From assembly GCA_023512835.1 (NCBI GenBank), contig CM042088.1, forward strand, positions 10,284,078-10,348,077: 64,000 nt of DNA, read 5' to 3'. The position numbers and the translations under genes are program-made. This document shows positions 33,965-45,469 of the stretch, piece by piece; position 1 is the first letter of the stretch; each line of letters starts with the position of its first letter. This DNA comes from Taxillus chinensis (Eukaryota > Streptophyta > Magnoliopsida > Santalales > Loranthaceae). The notes beneath the pieces were generated by a model. That model saw only the letters and a program-made list of their open reading frames with translations, did no database searches and was not told where the DNA came from.

Positions 33965-35392
33965 TTGTTCGTCCTCGAACAAGTCCGTGCCGCTCCCGCA
34001 TCACGGACTCACGTTCCCATGTCTCCTCCTCAATGCCACGGTGCTGCCACGCACGCGAACCAAAGGAATAGCACGACCACGCAAAAGTTTCTCTTGCCGA
34101 TCTAGGATACGGATAGGGGCCTCAATACGGACATGTCATCCTCAATGTCCAACGTCCCCCAATCAATCACATGAGTGGGGTCAGGGTGATACTTCCTCAA
34201 CTGGGACACGTGAAACACGTTGTGCACTCGACTCGGCTGCGGTGGTAACGCTAACCGGTAGGCTACGGGCCCGACACGATCCGAGAATCTCAAAAGGGCC
34301 AATAAACCGCGGAGATAGCTTGGAACCTCGCCCAAACCGTCGATGTCCACGGCGTGGAGAGACACGAAGGAACACATGATCACCAACGAGAAAACTCCAA
34401 AGGTCGCCGCGGTGATTCGCATAAGATTTCGCCGACTCGAGGCGACAACAAACGGCGGCGAATCACTTGACCTTCTCGGTAGCCTCTTGAACCAACCGTG
34501 GCCCCAAGAGGGCTGCCTCTCTACCTCGGTCCAACACAAGGGTGATCGACACGGCCGTCCGTACAATGCCTCAAAAGGAGCCATCCCAATGGATGCCGAT
34601 AGGTGTTGTTGTAGGCAAACTCCACCAAAGGAAGGTGAGTTGCCCACGAACCCCCGAAATCTAACACACGGGCCCGTAACATGTCCTCCATGGTCCGATT
34701 CGTCCGCTCGGTCGACCGTCCGTCTCGGGGTGAAAGGCGACTCAAGTGAAGCTTGGTTCCCATAGCTTCCGCAAACCTGCCCAAAAACGGGAAGTGAACC
34801 TCGAATCCCGGTCGGAGACAACCGATGATGGTACGCCATGCGGTCTCACAATCTCGTTCATGTACGGTGACTCAAGGTTCCAATAGAGTCCCGCTCGCGA
34901 ACAGCAAGAAAATGGGCTGACTTGGTGAGTCGATCCACAATCACCCAAATCATGTCCTTCCTCCCGGTGGTGGGTGGAAGACCATCACAAAGTCCATCGC
35001 GATATGGTCCCCTTCCACTCCGCTATGGGCAAGGGGCGTAACATGCCCGCCGGCCGGATGCTCGGCCTTCACCTGGCGACACGTGAGGCACCGCGAAACA
35101 AAGGCGGCCACATCGCGTTTCATCCCAGGCCACCAAAAATGTCCGCGAGCGCATGGTACATCTTCGTACCCCCTGGATGCACAAGAACTCTAGGCCGGTG
35201 AAACTCCCTCATCACCTCATCCCCGAGGGAAGAAGCTACTACCAACCGCCCCTGAAATGACAACTCATGCTCGGGACCCTCCGTCCGGTCCCCGGATAGC
35301 TCCCCGGCCTCAATACGGGCACGGAGAACCTCACACTCAATGTCACCCTGTTCCTCCCGGACGCGCTGGTACAACTCGAGCACTACCACCAA
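33965..35392 (-). pseudogene. pol: Chromovirus integrase with C-terminal chromodomain
   Basis: The zinc-binding and catalytic parts lie at about 35392-34740 in several frames ([18 protein letters not shown] carries the second catalytic Asp; VEFAYNNTYR follows the third). The C-terminal region (34375-34102) has VHNVFHVSQLRKYHPDP. After a frame break the reading at 34100-33965 gives ILDRQEKLLRGRAIPLVRV and then EEETWERE, the pattern of the chromodomain that targets chromoviruses to marked chromatin. It ends LFEDEQS and a stop near 33962. Frame changes are numerous and partly suspect. Confidence 0.82.
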
Positions 35393-37410
35393 GGGACGCA
35401 GGGTGTCTCACCATCACGAACAACAGGCGTAGCTGCAACGTCGCCAACCGCTCCATCGGCTTCCACTCCCTCACGGCCACCTCGGCTTTCCCTTTTTCTG
35501 CTCAATGCATCGGCCACAACATTACCCTTGCCCGGGGTATAGGCAAGAGTAAAATCAAAGGTCCGCAAATACTCCACCCATCTCCTTTGCCTCAAATTCA
35601 AGTCCTTACGAGTAAAGATGTCTGAAGGCTCTTGTGATCCGAGAACACCACAAACTTTTCCCCCAAGAGGTAGTGCGCCAACTCTTCGGGCGAAGATGAC
35701 GGCCGCTAACTCAAGGTCATGAGTAGGATAATTCTGCTCATGAGGCTTAACCGCCTCGACCCATAAGCTACCACACTGTGCTCCCCGCATAAGCACACAC
35801 CCCAAACCAACCCTGGACGCATCACGGTATACCTCATACGGAATATCCTCCCTAGGTAACCTCAACACGGGTGCGGTGGTCAAACGGGTTTTGAGAGTCT
35901 CAACGCCTGCTGGCACTTGTCCGTCCACTCAAACTTCACGCCCTTCCGAGTCAACGCGTCATAGGCGCCGCCAAGCGGGAGAACCCCTCTACAAAACGAC
36001 GATAGTACCCCGCCAAGCCAAGAAAACTACGGATCTCAAAAACGTTGGTTGGCCTTGCCCACGTGCCACGGCCTCAATCTTGGCTGGGTCCACCCTAACT
36101 CCCTCGGTGACACCACATGGCCAAGAAAGTGAACCTCCTGCACCAAAACTCACACTTGCTAAACTTAGCAAACAGTGCTGGTCCCTCAAGGTTTGCAACA
36201 CTTGTTGCCAAGTGCTCCACATGCTCCTTTTCGGTCTTGGAATACACCAAGATATCGTCGATAAACACCACCACGAACGAGTCTAAGTATGGGGCAAAGA
36301 CTTGGTTCATCAAATGCATGAACATCGCTGGCGCATTAGTGAGCCCGAAAGGCATTACGACCCACTCATAATGCCCATCCCGCACCGAAAAGCCGTCTTA
36401 GGGATGTCCTCCTCCCTAACCCTGAGCGGTGATACCCCGACCGTAAATCTATCTTGGAAAACCACTGGGCCCCACTCAATTGGTCAAACGGGTCATCTAT
36501 CCGAGGCAACGGGTACTTGTTCTTCACGATCCACTGAATTCGGCTTCCCGTAGTCGATGCAGACGGCGTGCCATCGGCCTTCTTAGCAAAGAGCACCTGG
36601 AGCACCCCAAGGTGAGGTACTTGGTCCGATATACCCCTGGCCCACAACTCCTCGATTTGCCTCTGAAGCTCCCTCGGCTCGGCTGGCCCCATACGATACG
36701 CTACTTGGGAAATCGGACCTGTCCCCGGCACCAACTCGATGGTGAACTCCACACTTCTCTTAGGTGGCAAACTCCTCAGCCGCTCAGGAAAAACATCCCG
36801 GAATTGGTCCACAACAACGGGCCACACCCTCTTTTCCACCTTACCCTCCTCGGCAAAGGTCGGGGCGCCAACCTGTGGGTAATGGCACCCCACTGGTCCA
36901 ACATGGCCCGGCCCGACTTGCCTCACAATCCCACTCCCCCGCAGGGTGCAAGAGGTCCCTGCGGGTGTCACGAAGGACACACGCCGCCGATAACAATCTA
37001 TCTTGGCCTGGAAAGCCATAAGCCAATCCATACCCAAGATCGGGTCAACGCCCTCAAAGGCATCACATGCAAGTCAAAACGCGGCTCCACCTCTCCTATG
37101 GTTAACACACGGTCCACGACACCTCGTCGTACCTCAATCATGCCTCCCACCGGAGACTCCACAACTAGGGGCCTCGCGGCCTCCACACGAGGCTAACCCC
37201 AAGCTATCTATCACGGAGCTCGGCAACAAACGAACACGATGCCCCGTATCGAAAAGAACGGGAAGGCTAAGGTACGGGAGATCAAGGGGTACCTCTAACC
37301 ACCGATGGTCCGTCCACCCTCGGTGGTGGGGTGGTAGCTCGGCCTCCTCCTGGTATGTCGCCTCCAGGCGCAAACACCCTTCCTTGGCCCGTGCCACTAG
37401 TCGGCTCACT
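35383..37410 (-). pseudogene. pol: Chromovirus protease, reverse transcriptase and RNase H
   Basis: Protease active site FDTGHRVRLLPSSVID near 37230 (DTG). RT begins near 36760 ([21 protein letters not shown]), with IDLRSGYH near 36440 and [12 protein letters not shown] near 36250 (catalytic DD in an FIDD box). RNase H at 35928-35383 shows DASRVGLGCVLM, THDLELAAVIFA and GKGNVVADALSR. At least four frame changes separate these blocks. Confidence 0.85.
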
Positions 37411-38685
37411 CACTTGGACGCTTCCCGCTAAGGTTGCCTCCGGCCTCGGTCTGCTGCCGCTCCGGCCTCCCCTGAGGTCGGGTCCGGCCTGGATCCGCTT
37501 GGCTGGCCCGCCACCGACGAACGGGTCTCTCGGCTGGTGCCCGACACCGGCATCACTCCTTGTCTTGGATGTCATGCCTCCAACTCCCCTGTTGCCACTC
37601 CGGCAAACCCGGCTCAGATGGCCCTCTCGTCCACATCTATGGCATTTCCGGTCCCTCTTTGGACACTCCTTCCTCAAGTGGCCTTGCTCCCCACAGCGGT
37701 AACAACCGGCGGGGAGACCCCTGCTTGGACCGCTGCCGCCACCGCCAAAGCTAGACCTCCCTGGGTTCGCCAATGTCGTCCCCTGCTGCGGAAGGAACTA
37801 CTATCCCTCTCCTCCGTCTTGAGCCTCTTGGACCCTGCATCTCGATCGGGCCCACTCGCATGGCGACCCTGATGGGCGCCTCCCACCATCCGGCTCTTTC
37901 TCGGCTATACGGGCCGTCTCCACGGCCTCGGATAGGTCCTCAAGCGTAGAATCGCCACCCCTCTCCCTAAGGGCTGGCCTAAGACCCGAGGTGAACTTGT
38001 GGGCCTTCGGGTCCTCCTTTGCCCTGTCTCGGGGGCAAACCTACTCGAGCTTCGGAACTCCCGCTCATACTCGGGCACCGTCTTTGATCCTTGCTTCAGG
38101 GCCAAATTCCTCCCTCTTCGCCATCTCACCGATTCCGAAAGAACTCATCATGGAAGAGTTGCAAGAACTCCTCCCAAAACATGAATTGCACCGCACGGCT
38201 CCCCGCAACACTCGTCCACCACTCCAAAGCGTCCCCCTCCAGTTGCCGGTTGCCGGTCGCACCTTATCCTCCTCCCGGGGCAGAGAAAGGAGAACACGTG
38301 CTCGATCGCCTCGACCACTGCTCGGCTACCACAGGGATCTTCTCCCCCCTTAAATCGCGGAGGTTGTTCCTTTCGGAACCGTGTCACCACGTCATCCTCT
38401 GCACGGGTCGGTACACCCCCCAGCGAACTCTCACGCTCACGAGGTAGCTCTCCTACTGGTGGTGGTGGTGGTGGCACCACCTGCTGTGCTGCCATCTCAC
38501 GGCGCACTTCCTCCCGAACGTCCGCCGGAGTCCCTCCCGTAGCTCTCGTACCTCCGGCCGGATGCCTTCTTGTAGCGTGCCGGAACAACGCATGCCCTCC
38601 CACCGATGGCCCCACCCGGACCCTCATGGGCAGATGACTCATCGGCCACCGCCCCGGACGCACGTGTCACTTTTCTCGGCGGCAT
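37282..38685 (-). pseudogene. gag: Chromovirus gag
   Basis: Start codon at 38685 (MPPRKVTRAS). A proline run (VVPPPPPPVGE, near 38470) precedes the capsid region (PPRFKGGEDP near 38370; KQGSKTVPEYEREF near 38080). Two CCHC zinc knuckles, CYRCGEQGHLRKEC and CHRCGREGHLSRVC (about 37715-37610), bind nucleic acid. The frame shifts at least twice. Long + strand frames across this GC-rich stretch are mirror images and not genes. Confidence 0.85.
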
Positions 38686-39066
38686 TCTTCTACACGTAAG
38701 AAGCACAACGTCAAAAACAAATTTTATAATCTATCGCGTCACTACCTCTACCCCACTGATCAATTTCACTAACACATGACATTACACACATACATTGCAT
38801 CCATCACATTGCACGGTTCAGTACACATTGCCAAACAAATCAGAGTTGCACATTCCACTTAATCATGTGATCTTATCCACGGTCCAGCATCATTCACGAC
38901 AAATGCAACTAGTGCCCTAATGCCAATGCATGCAAATCCTACCACAAGACTGGACTACCTAAGTACACCTTGAGGCTCAAAGAGGACCATGTTGATCGGG
39001 CATGTCCCTCCGGGCTCCTCCAAAGGACTTAGGATAACCAAGTCCGCCCACTACCCTAGGAACTAA
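38686..39066 (-). other. Chromovirus 5' leader
   Basis: Non-coding stretch between primer site and gag start. No further structure recognised. Confidence 0.6.
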
Positions 39067-39081
39067 CCATGCTCGATACCA
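39067..39081 (-). other. Primer binding site, initiator tRNA-Met type
   Basis: Minus-strand tggtatcgagcatgg begins three bases inside the LTR end. The standard plant form is tggtatcagagc; the copy lacks AG after C, the same CAG loss seen in the neighbouring tandem copy. Confidence 0.8.
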
Positions 39082-39084
39082 TAT

Positions 39085-40860
39085 TGTCACGCCCCGGATT
39101 TCCAACCCGAGGAAACCGGTACGTGACTCCCCTTTACCCACACGGAGGGCAAGGGGTAGGATACAAAACAAGAATTTAACATTTTAAACATCCACAACAT
39201 TCAAGAAAGTAATATTCATTAAAAGCAATCCAAACCAGTTTATTACAACAAAATCCTTTCCCCACTGGGGTTACATCAATTCCCATAATAAAAATAACAT
39301 AAACAAATTAAATAAATAAGGTCTTCCCCTTGGGGTCCCACCTAACGCCTTGTAGGTTCCTGAAAAGAAAACAACATGGTAGGAGGGGTGAGCGACCACG
39401 GCTCGGTAGGGATCATGTCTCCCAACCCATCCCATGACTGATATCTACATGCCTTGTGCACAAGTCTTTGTCGTGATACAATTATCCCACCAAATATGGT
39501 TACAGGCTATAACGAGAAACACACGGTCATACATGGGCAAGTACATAAACACTCCCGGGCTTCCACGCCCACCGGGTTTCAAGAACAGTCCCGGGCTTCC
39601 ACGGCCACCGGGTTCCACAAAACAGTCCCGGGCTTCCACGGCCACCGGGTTCCACAAAGTCCCGGGCTTCCACGGCCACCGGGTTCCACAAAACAGTCCC
39701 GGGCTTCCACGCCCACCGGGTTCCTCAAAACAGTCCCGGGCTTCCCACGGCCACCGGGTGTACAAGCAAACACGCGGACACATGGCCATACGGGCATAAC
39801 ATCAAGCACTTAGTATGCTTAGTCACACGGGAATAACATCGAACACTTAGCATGCATATATCCACAAGCTCATAAACCCGACCACACGGACATAATCTAA
39901 CACACTTGACGTGCGGGGCCTCACGGGCATTTCCACAAACACATAACAAGCACGGCCTCACGGGCTTAATTTCAAACACTTGGCGAGCATATACACATAA
40001 CTATATTCACACGGGCTTTTCATCAAACATATAGCATATAGACCACGGAACCACACCAAAATGCCACGAAGGCCAACATTCATATAGGAGATCACACCTA
40101 TATGAATTTACATATATATATATAAACAGGTATCTGACCCGGGATCGCCCTAGGACCCTAGGACAGAGGAGGGTTTAGGAAGAAACAGAACCCCTACCTT
40201 AAAGCGGCTCTTCCTTGCTCCCGCGCAAACGCCGTCCTCCCCACGCAAGATGCTCCGGCGTGACCAAGAACTCCCCTTCCCTCTCTCTCTCTGCTCTCTC
40301 TCTCTCTCAGCGGCAGTGCAGCAAAGGAACACAAAACCCTAAACTCAAACTCAAGCCCTCCTTATATAGACACCATCCACATCAAAACGACGTAGTTTTG
40401 ATTAAGTGAATCCCAGGATCAAAACGACGTAGTTTTGATCACACAAGTTACCACCTTTCCACAACCATACACACCAAAATATTCAGAATTTCAACATGGT
40501 CCTTTGGAGAAAGTTCCTTAGAATGTCAAAACCAAGGGAACCATGCAAAAATATGGCTGCACGCAATTTGCACGTGAATTCCCAATTCACGTGCAACTCC
40601 ATATGAACTCCAAATGCTCTCAAACTTCACCCTAGCCTTCTTGCATCATTTAGAGACAATTACACTTGCACGTGAATTGGTCCCATATCACGTGCACCTC
40701 ACACACACGTCCATTTGGCCTGAAACTTGTGGTAGATAGAGGACATCATTAAACATCTTTCCTTTTGCCGTGAATTCATTGGAGTCCATCTCTAGGTCAA
40801 AATCTAGAAAAACTCTACTCGGGAGGCAAGGCCGGCTAACTCAAGGTACGGGTCCTTACA
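39085..40860 (-). repeat. 5' LTR of the chromovirus
   Basis: Pairs with 31847-33626 over its whole length, including TATA, microsatellite and minisatellite. Differences such as gctgtcc/gccgtcc and cctgaaa/ccgaaa fall on CTG/CAG. Confidence 0.9.
39555..39770 (-). repeat. LTR minisatellite, six ~37-bp units (5' LTR copy)
   Basis: Same unit as at 32309-32516. Unit lengths vary by a few bases, mostly at CAG. Confidence 0.88.
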
Positions 40861-41248
40861 CCGCCATAGAGAAAAGAGTTCCCCAACACGTCGGATGTCA
40901 GCCAAAATCTCCAGCAGCATGGAGATGAACCCCAGCCCATATTGGGTCATTCACAATACATTTCACTATGTGTCCCCGCATACACCACATTACATTTCAT
41001 GCATCATTTGCATACATTTAATCTTCTACAATTTCATGAACGTCATCGCCACTGAAGATCCCAGGAGCTCTTCTACAGCTCAGTAAGCCCTACTAGCTTC
41101 CTTTCTTTGCAATTTCCCCAAGCTTTAAAAGCACTATTTTGACATTTGAACAAACTTCCTCTCTTTTCGGGTAACCTCGTACAGCGATCTCATTGAGTGA
41201 ACTCGTAAAGGGAGCCTATATACCTCCTTCAATAATAACGTACCCATG
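40861..41248 (+). other. Tat 3' UTR, second part
   Basis: Resumes the Tat 3' UTR after the chromovirus and aligns with about 51060-51540 of the second Tat element. Non-coding. Confidence 0.75.
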
Positions 41249-41889
41249 TCTAGGCCTTCGATGCCTTTTCAATCCTTGATTCCTATTAGGCCTTGGATAC
41301 CTTTTCAAACTTCTGTCAGGCCTTGGATGCCTTTTCAATTTCTATCAGGCCTTGGACGCCTCTTCCCTTTCTGTTAGGCCCTAATGCATTTTCAATTTCT
41401 GTTAGGCCTTGAATGCCTTTTCAATTCCTGTTAGGCCTTGGATGCCTTTTCAATTCCTATTAGGCCCTGGATGCCTTTTCAACTCCTGTTAGGCCCTAGA
41501 TGCCTTTTCAATTCCTGTCAGGCCTTGGATGCCTTTTCAATTTCTGTTAGGCCTTCGATGCCTTTTCCCTTTCTGTTAGGCCTTGGATGCCTTTTCAATT
41601 CCTGTTAGGCCTTGGATGTCTTTTCAATTCCTGTTAGGCCTTGGATGCCTTTTTAATCACTGTTAGGCCTTGGATGCCTTTTCAACTCCTGTTAGGCCCT
41701 AGATGCCTTTTCAATTCCTGTTAGGCCTTGGATGCCTTTTCTCTTTCTGTCAGGCCTTGGATGCCTTTTCAATTTCTGTCAGGCCCTGGATGCCTTTTCA
41801 ATTCCTGTTAGGCTCTAGATGCCTTTTCAATTCTTGATAAGCCTTGGTTGCCATTTCCTTTTCCATTCCTATTAGGCCATAGATGCCTT
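41249..41889 (+). repeat. 29-bp tandem array, ~22 units, in the Tat 3' UTR
   Basis: Units share aggccttggatgcc, ttttcaatt and cctgtt. Units differ by single substitutions and rare length changes. The array ends about 185 bp before the 3' LTR. Tat/Ogre 3' UTRs are known to carry such variable arrays. Confidence 0.95.
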
Positions 41890-42061
41890 ATTCCAATTGT
41901 CCAAAGTCCATTAGCATGAGAAGCCCCTTTTCCCTCTTGGGGACAGACCCAACCGTTGCATTCTACTCTTCTTCTGTGCTAGGTAAGTCAGGTAAGTGCT
42001 CCAACCCATCCAAAATGACTCCTTTCTATCTTTGTACATTGTTTCTATACAAACAATGCAC

Positions 42062-42074
42062 AAAGAGGGGCAAC
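42062..42074 (+). other. Polypurine tract of the Tat element
   Basis: aaagaggggcaac directly before the 3' LTR. Short, with two pyrimidines near the end, so a moderate call. Confidence 0.6.
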
Positions 42075-44269
42075 TGTTGGACCCCATTTTGTCCGGGTTG
42101 GACATTCTAACCTCATGTTTCTCTATATACCATTTTGCCCATGCCATATACCTTGTTAAACAAGTCCATAAATGGATACGCTTGCACGAACGGGAAAGCC
42201 CAAAATGAATAACCATTGTTGCAAGTTCCTGAAGTACCCCAAGACCAATACCAGGGGACAGAGGAGGAAATTTGGAGAATAACGCACTGACTAAGCTCAA
42301 TTCCAATGAAAAACGAATAAGTTATGGCCGAAACAACTTTCGTTGGAAAAAGTCAAACCTTCCAAAAGACGATCAATGCCCTTGGTCAAACTGCTCGGAA
42401 AAGTGACTATGTGAAATTTTCCAAAACATCTATTTAAGGAAATACGGGTCTTCCTAAATAATCCCCGAAAGGTCATCCATTTTTGCATTTTGGGTGAGGG
42501 TAAAAAGGTAATTAAAAGTTTAAAAAAAAAACTCGAAGACTCGTAGACTCGTAGACTCGAAGCCTCGAAGCCTGTCTTCGACCGAGGAAGCCTTCGAGTC
42601 TTCGAGGATAGGTCTTCGAGGAGTGACCCTTCGACCCTGCTGACGCTCCAACCTGCCGACACTTCAACCCGTGGACATTCAACCCTTTGCCCCTTTGATC
42701 CTCAACCCTTGACCTTAGAGGGTTGGCCTATGACCCGTTGACTGTTGACCTGCAGCCCGTTGACCATTGACCTTCATCCCACCGACATTCATCCCACTTA
42801 CCTTCGGGAGTTAGTTACGTGACCTTCGACCCTACTGACACTCCGACCCTCCAGCACTTTGACTCTTTGACCTCTGACCTTCGCTATTTGGTCTCTCTCG
42901 CTGGTTCTCTCACTGTTTGCTCACGGCATGTGTTTTTATTAGCTGGCAATTGTCAGATATGCTTTTCAACGCCTGTCAGACGCATGTGCTCAAAAAAGAA
43001 CGAAAAAGCAATCACAAGCTGCCCCATTTTACGCACAGGTCGTCCAACCACCAGACAAAGCATAGAATCTAGAAATTAATAATACTGGGATTAATAATAC
43101 ACCCGACAAAGCATTAAATGCAGCAATTAATGAGATGCAGCCAACCCCTTTAAAGCCAGCCTTCTGTCCACGCAATTAAAAGAAGAACAGAGATTACGCC
43201 TGAAAAAAAACCCCTCTCTGACTGAAAAATTGCTGCCATTTTCTCTCAGATTCATCCTAAAAAACGCCCAGAGCCTTTAATGCCTGCCCAGATCTTCACC
43301 AAAACCTTTTTCCAAAAATCAAAAGAAGAAAAGCTCTTCTGCCATCTTCACACCCAGCTCCCTGATCCTAAAAAAACAAAAAAAACAAAACACCCAGATA
43401 GCTTTCTGCCATTCTGAAAAACCAAATCGCCCATCCTTCCCAGCTTCTCTTTCCCTATTATTTCGTTTCAACTCTCTTTTTCCCAGCAGAAGAAATACAC
43501 AAAAAACAACTCCAGTCTGCCCTTTCTTTCTTTTTTTTCTTACGTTTCCGTCACAAAAACAAAAAAAATCCCAGCGTACCTTGGCAGTCTCCACAGTACG
43601 TCCTAGCTGATCGTTGCACTTGGCGCTGCTAGCATTTGGTGATTTAGGTGAGCAAGCGTCTTTCGGTACAAATAGAATATTTCAGACGGACATCCCGTGC
43701 TAAAGCCCCATTCAAGCCAAAGTCAGTGTAATTTACATTTGCTGCTCTTTTTTTTTCATCTTATTTGTATTTATATTTAATGTAATTTTAGTATTTTCCT
43801 TGTTTTCATTTTTTAGCTTATCTCTATATTTGACGTAACTTTTAGTAGTTGCTGTTGTATTTTCCTTCTTTGTATGTTGTACGTTGTAATATGTAAAATA
43901 TAGTGAAAAAAAATAGAGAGCGTAAGGAGAGGCATAAAAAATCAAGAAGATGAAAAAAAAGGAAAAAGAAAAAAGAGTGCTTTTATGCTTATTTATTTGT
44001 GGATGTCATAATCACACACTCCACATTTGTTTATTTTAATATATGTGTTCATTACTTTGATACGCATTTATGACTTTGGGTTGTCAAAATAAAACAAAAA
44101 AAAAGGAAAAGCTTTTAAAAGTTAAAAACAAAGAACAAAAAAAACACACAAAACATTTTTTAACAAAAAAAACACAAAAAAAACAAAAACAAAACAAAGC
44201 AAAACAAAAAAAACAAACACGTTTTCCAAAAAAAAAACAACGAAACAAAAAAAAACCAAACAAAAACAA

Positions 44270-44300
<31 letters not shown>

Positions 44301-44727
44301 CAAAAAAAAACACAAACAAAAAAACAAAAAAAAATAGGATTTCATTTTCCACTTCAAACAAAAACTTTTAGGATTTCCTTTAGAAATTTAGGGTAAATCA
44401 ATTGAACCATAACTTTAACAAATAACTTAGCCTAATTAACAGCCTAGACCTTCTAGGAAACCCAACCAAGCACAGCAGTGACAATAAATAGAAAACCACC
44501 TTTTCCAAAAATAGATACCGAAAGGACGCTGTAGGGGTGCTAATCCTTCCCTACACGTAACTAACTCCCGAACCCTTCTCTGATAATGTAGACCACACTT
44601 TACACTACTTAAAGTAGAGGGTACCCAATTGTACCCCAAAAACCAGTTAGTGGCGACTCTAAATTTCTCACAATTAGTTTAGTTTGAGCTCACCCCAAAT
44701 GGGCCCGGACGAAAACCAGTGATGACA
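42075..44727 (+). repeat. 3' LTR of the Tat element, 2653 bp
   Basis: Starts TGTTGGACCCC and ends TGATGACA. It contains a TTCGA/CTCGA-rich stretch (42530-42860) and other sequence missing from the 5' LTR (42507-43421), a TATA-like ctatttaagg near 42430, the A-rich block at 44085-44335 and a primer-site-like gtggcgactct near 44650. The two LTRs differ at many sites, so the insertion is old. Confidence 0.9.
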
Positions 44728-45083
44728 CACGTGACAACAGCTTGTCACGGGCAGTGGTGTTTTTGCATGGGAGCCTTCCAGAAGTTATTCTAAAGCTTGT
44801 GGCAAAATCCTAGGGCATTTGGAGCTTGCACGTGACAATGGCCTTTGTCACGTGCAACCATGTTTTTACACCATTTTCTTCGTTTTATTATGCTGATCAT
44901 CTTTTCCTTAAGGACCATGTTCGAATTGTGGGTATTTTGTCCTGTGTGGATGTGGGAAGGTTGTGGCATGTTTCCTTTATCAAAACTACATCATTTTGAT
45001 GGTGGGATTTCATTTATCAAAACTACGTTGTTTTTACGTTGGGTTTCACTTATCAAAACTATGTCGTTTTGATAAGTGAAGTG

Positions 45084-45098
45084 TCTATATAAGGAGGT
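45084..45098 (+). promoter_or_regulatory. TATA box of the truncated Tekay-like LTR
   Basis: tctatataaggagg, in the same place as the TATA boxes of the other Tekay LTRs, about 70 bp before the simple repeats. Confidence 0.65.
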
Positions 45099-45153
45099 GG
45101 AGGTCTCTTTGTTTTAGGTTTAGGGTTTCTTTCCGCCAGCCGCCACAACCGTC

Positions 45154-45156
<3 letters not shown>

Positions 45157-45222
<66 letters not shown>
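45157..45222 (+). repeat. (GA)n-(GT)n compound microsatellite
   Basis: About 19 GA units run directly into about 13 GT units in the LTR leader. The chromovirus LTRs have a CT/GA stretch at the same place. Confidence 0.95.
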
Positions 45223-45469
45223 TCCTGATCGTTGCTCCTGTGGTGATTCGAGTGGGTGGACGGCGTTTAGCGTGGAAGCAAAGGCAAGGACGAACTTTTT
45301 GAGCTAGGGGTTCTGTCTCTTTCGGTACCCATTTCGGGGTTAGGCCCTATGGTGGATGATTTGTAGAGTATTGTCTATGGTTATAATATATATGTAAATC
45401 CATATAGGTGTGATCTCCTATATGGACGTTGCCCTTCAATGGCATGTTTCGTTTGATTCTGATGTTGAT

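Larger units (their letters stand above)
31847..40860 (-). mobile_element. Tekay-like chromovirus (Ty3/gypsy), inserted in the Tat 3' UTR
   Basis: Two LTRs of ~1.78 kb (31847-33626 and 39085-40860) flank minus-strand gag-pol. The initiator-Met-type primer site (39067-39081) follows the 5' LTR and a polypurine tract (33627-33640) precedes the 3' LTR. Gag has two CCHC knuckles; pol runs protease, RT, RNase H, integrase, and ends in a chromodomain-like segment. Lineage assignment to Tekay rests on the integrase C-terminus (VHNVFHVSQLRKYHPDP) and chromodomain. The frame is broken throughout, partly by probable sequencing errors. Confidence 0.9.
1..44727 (+). mobile_element. Tat/Ogre-type Ty3/gypsy retrotransposon (outer element)
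   Basis: The same LTR family is present at 1-1690 and 42075-44727 in the same orientation, with a tRNA-Arg primer site after the first and a purine-rich tract before the second. Between them lie, in order, ORF1, gag, protease with G-patch, RT, RNase H, a second RNase H and integrase, all on the + strand. The extra ORF1 and the second RNase H are known hallmarks of the Tat/Ogre group. Three later events enlarge it: a CACTA insertion (8225-18136), a 10-kb tandem copy (21246-31340) and a chromovirus insertion (31847-40860). The target duplication cannot be tested because about 56 bp of the 5' LTR lie outside the window. All coding frames carry stops or frameshifts, so the element is dead. Confidence 0.88.

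Noticed and set aside
33842..38447. Many + strand frames of 60-240 codons
   Set aside because: They mirror GC-rich minus-strand gag-pol of the chromovirus and carry no domain.
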